The notes under the pieces: generated by a model
Databases searched by the model: none
Told to the model about the DNA's origin: nothing
What the model saw: only the letters and a program-made list of their open reading frames with translations
Translations under genes and position numbers: made by a program
Shown: piece after piece, positions 6,148 through 6,857 of the stretch
How the letters are laid out: each line of letters starts with the position of its first letter
Position numbering within the stretch: position 1 is the first letter of the stretch
Source of the DNA: CAYVAP01 sp964343195
GTDB lineage: Bacteria > Bacteroidota > Bacteroidia > J057
DNA length: 6,857 bases
Assembly (NCBI GenBank): GCA_964343195.1
Contig: CAYFIR010000207.1
Location: forward strand, 1-6,857
Direction: 5' to 3'

Positions 6148-6177
6148 TTTGCTATTCGGCAGATGTTGTTATTTTTG
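6148..6177 (+). promoter_or_regulatory. Probable folA promoter (-33/-7, Bacteroidota type)
   Basis: TTTG at 6148-6151 is followed after 18 bases by TATTTTTG at 6170-6177. This matches the Bacteroidota consensus TTTG-N(17-23)-TAnnTTTG at every fixed position and falls within the normal spacing. Transcription would start near 6182-6185, giving folA a leader of about 80 nt. No riboswitch or operator was recognised in the leader. Confidence 0.6.
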
Positions 6178-6266
6178 CCCTGGTGCTGACAAAATGAAAT
6201 GGCTTCCCTTGCCGCAAACCACGATATCCTGACCAGCAACCCCAATAATCACAAATCCTCTTTACC

Positions 6267-6773
6267 ATGGCCCAACTCATCTCCGCGATCTACGCAGTTT
6301 CAGAAAATCACGTCATAGGCAAAGAGGGAGACCTGCCCTGGCACTTGCCGGGAGACCTGAAATTCTTCAAACAAACCACTCTCGGAAAGCCGATTATCAT
6401 GGGGCGTGCGACCTACGAGTCCATCGGCAGGCCCTTGCCCAAACGCCGCAATCTGGTCCTTACACGGAGAAGTGATTATGAAGCAGAAGGTATCGAGGTC
6501 TTTGCAAGTTTGGAAGCAGCCCTCTCGGCCTGCGCCAATGACCCCGAAGTTGTCATAATCGGCGGGGCCCAGCTATACAAGGAGGCTTTTGGAAAAGGAT
6601 TGGTTGGTCGGCTGTATCAGACCCTGGTCCATGCAGATGTGGAGGGTGACACGCTTTTTCAGTTGCCTAACCCCGGACAATGGACAATCACATGGGTGGA
6701 GGCTCAACAGGCTGATGAGAAAAATGAATATGCCTATACCTTTCGTCAACTGGATAAGAACATTGACCATTAG
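6267..6773 (+). CDS. folA: Dihydrofolate reductase
   Basis: This cytoplasmic enzyme reduces dihydrofolate to tetrahydrofolate with NADPH, supplying one-carbon carriers for thymidylate, purine and methionine synthesis. The 168-residue product is of normal length. The active-site block GDLPWHLPGDLKFFK is at residues 21-35, with D30 in the position of the catalytic acid (D27 of the E. coli enzyme). The cofactor-binding segment GRPLPKRRNLVLTR is at 54-67 and the second glycine motif VVIIGGAQLY at 95-104. The C-terminal RLYQTLVHADVEGDTLF is at 115-131. The ATG at 6267 sets the first beta strand (LISAIYAVS) at the expected distance and has no Shine-Dalgarno sequence. A well-matched promoter lies upstream. 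thyA, a common neighbour of folA, is not in the window. The gene appears intact, with no obvious resistance-type sequence change visible by eye. Confidence 0.96.
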   Translation: MAQLISAIYAVSENHVIGKEGDLPWHLPGDLKFFKQTTLGKPIIMGRATYESIGRPLPKRRNLVLTRRSDYEAEGIEVFASLEAALSACANDPEVVIIGGAQLYKEAFGKGLVGRLYQTLVHADVEGDTLFQLPNPGQWTITWVEAQQADEKNEYAYTFRQLDKNIDH

Positions 6774-6803
6774 GGGAGCATGTAGCTCTATAAAATCCCA
6801 GGT

Positions 6804-6857
6804 TCCTCCCTCTCTCGCACAAGCCTCTCCCTCCAAAGGGAGATACCCCAGTGGCAC
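6804..6857. repeat. Pyrimidine-rich intergenic repeat with hairpin
   Basis: Downstream of folA the sequence turns into CT-rich DNA (CCTCCCTCTCTCGCACAAG), then forms a perfect 7-bp hairpin, TCTCCCT-CCAA-AGGGAGA, at 6826-6843. The style matches intergenic repeats I recall from Bacteroidota genomes, but a second copy is not visible here. It runs off the window edge. The hairpin lacks a T-tract and so is not a clear terminator for folA. Confidence 0.4.

Noticed and set aside
6194..6232. Twelve-codon open frame in the folA leader (MKWLPLPQTTIS)
   Set aside because: Too short, no attenuator-like codon run or alternative stems, expected by chance.
6573..6857. Open frame on the - strand across the folA end and the terminal repeat
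   Set aside because: Its start lies in CT-rich repeat DNA and the rest is antisense to folA; no domain seen.

Overview
The window looks like a chromosomal segment of a member of the Bacteroidota. Four things point there: a DUF4296-type lipoprotein, which is essentially a Bacteroidota family; -7 boxes of the form TAnnTTTG, the Bacteroidota housekeeping sigma-factor signature; starts with A- or T-rich leaders and no Shine-Dalgarno sequence; and an argG/argC neighbourhood of the type seen in that phylum. A Saprospiria/Lewinella-like lineage is a guess from general resemblance only. Six genes are supported and all appear intact.

Layout. Positions 1-77 hold the end of a 7-bp tandem array (TCTGACT), interrupted by a short hairpin. 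Next come argG (argininosuccinate synthase, 156-1346), a small GxxExxY-family gene (1407-1799) and argC (N-acetyl-gamma-glutamyl-phosphate reductase, 1911-2882), all on the + strand. The GxxExxY gene is lower in GC than its neighbours and lies inside a pair of inverted repeats (about 1359-1397 and 1850-1889), so it looks like a small cassette inserted between two arginine-biosynthesis genes. The gap after argC (2883-3060) is filled with more heptamer repeats (TCTGACC and its complement) in two opposing orientations. On the - strand, a DUF4296 lipoprotein gene (5988-5515) and mutS2 (5493-3061) form a probable two-gene transcription unit that converges on argC. A 278-bp divergent spacer holds promoters for both directions. 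folA (dihydrofolate reductase, 6267-6773, +) follows. The window ends in a pyrimidine-rich intergenic repeat with a 7-bp hairpin.

Function. argG and argC belong to arginine biosynthesis: ArgC reduces N-acetylglutamyl phosphate and ArgG condenses citrulline with aspartate. MutS2 is a MutS-like ATPase with a C-terminal Smr domain, implicated in other bacteria in recombination control or ribosome rescue. FolA makes tetrahydrofolate. None of these core genes is unusual in itself.

The interesting material is non-core: the inverted-repeat-bounded GxxExxY cassette, which encodes a PD-(D/E)XK-like small protein, and the interrupted heptamer arrays around argG, argC and mutS2. These are the best candidates for poorly described mobile or repeat systems. 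Repeat alignments were made by hand; family assignments rest on motifs read by eye, without database searches.
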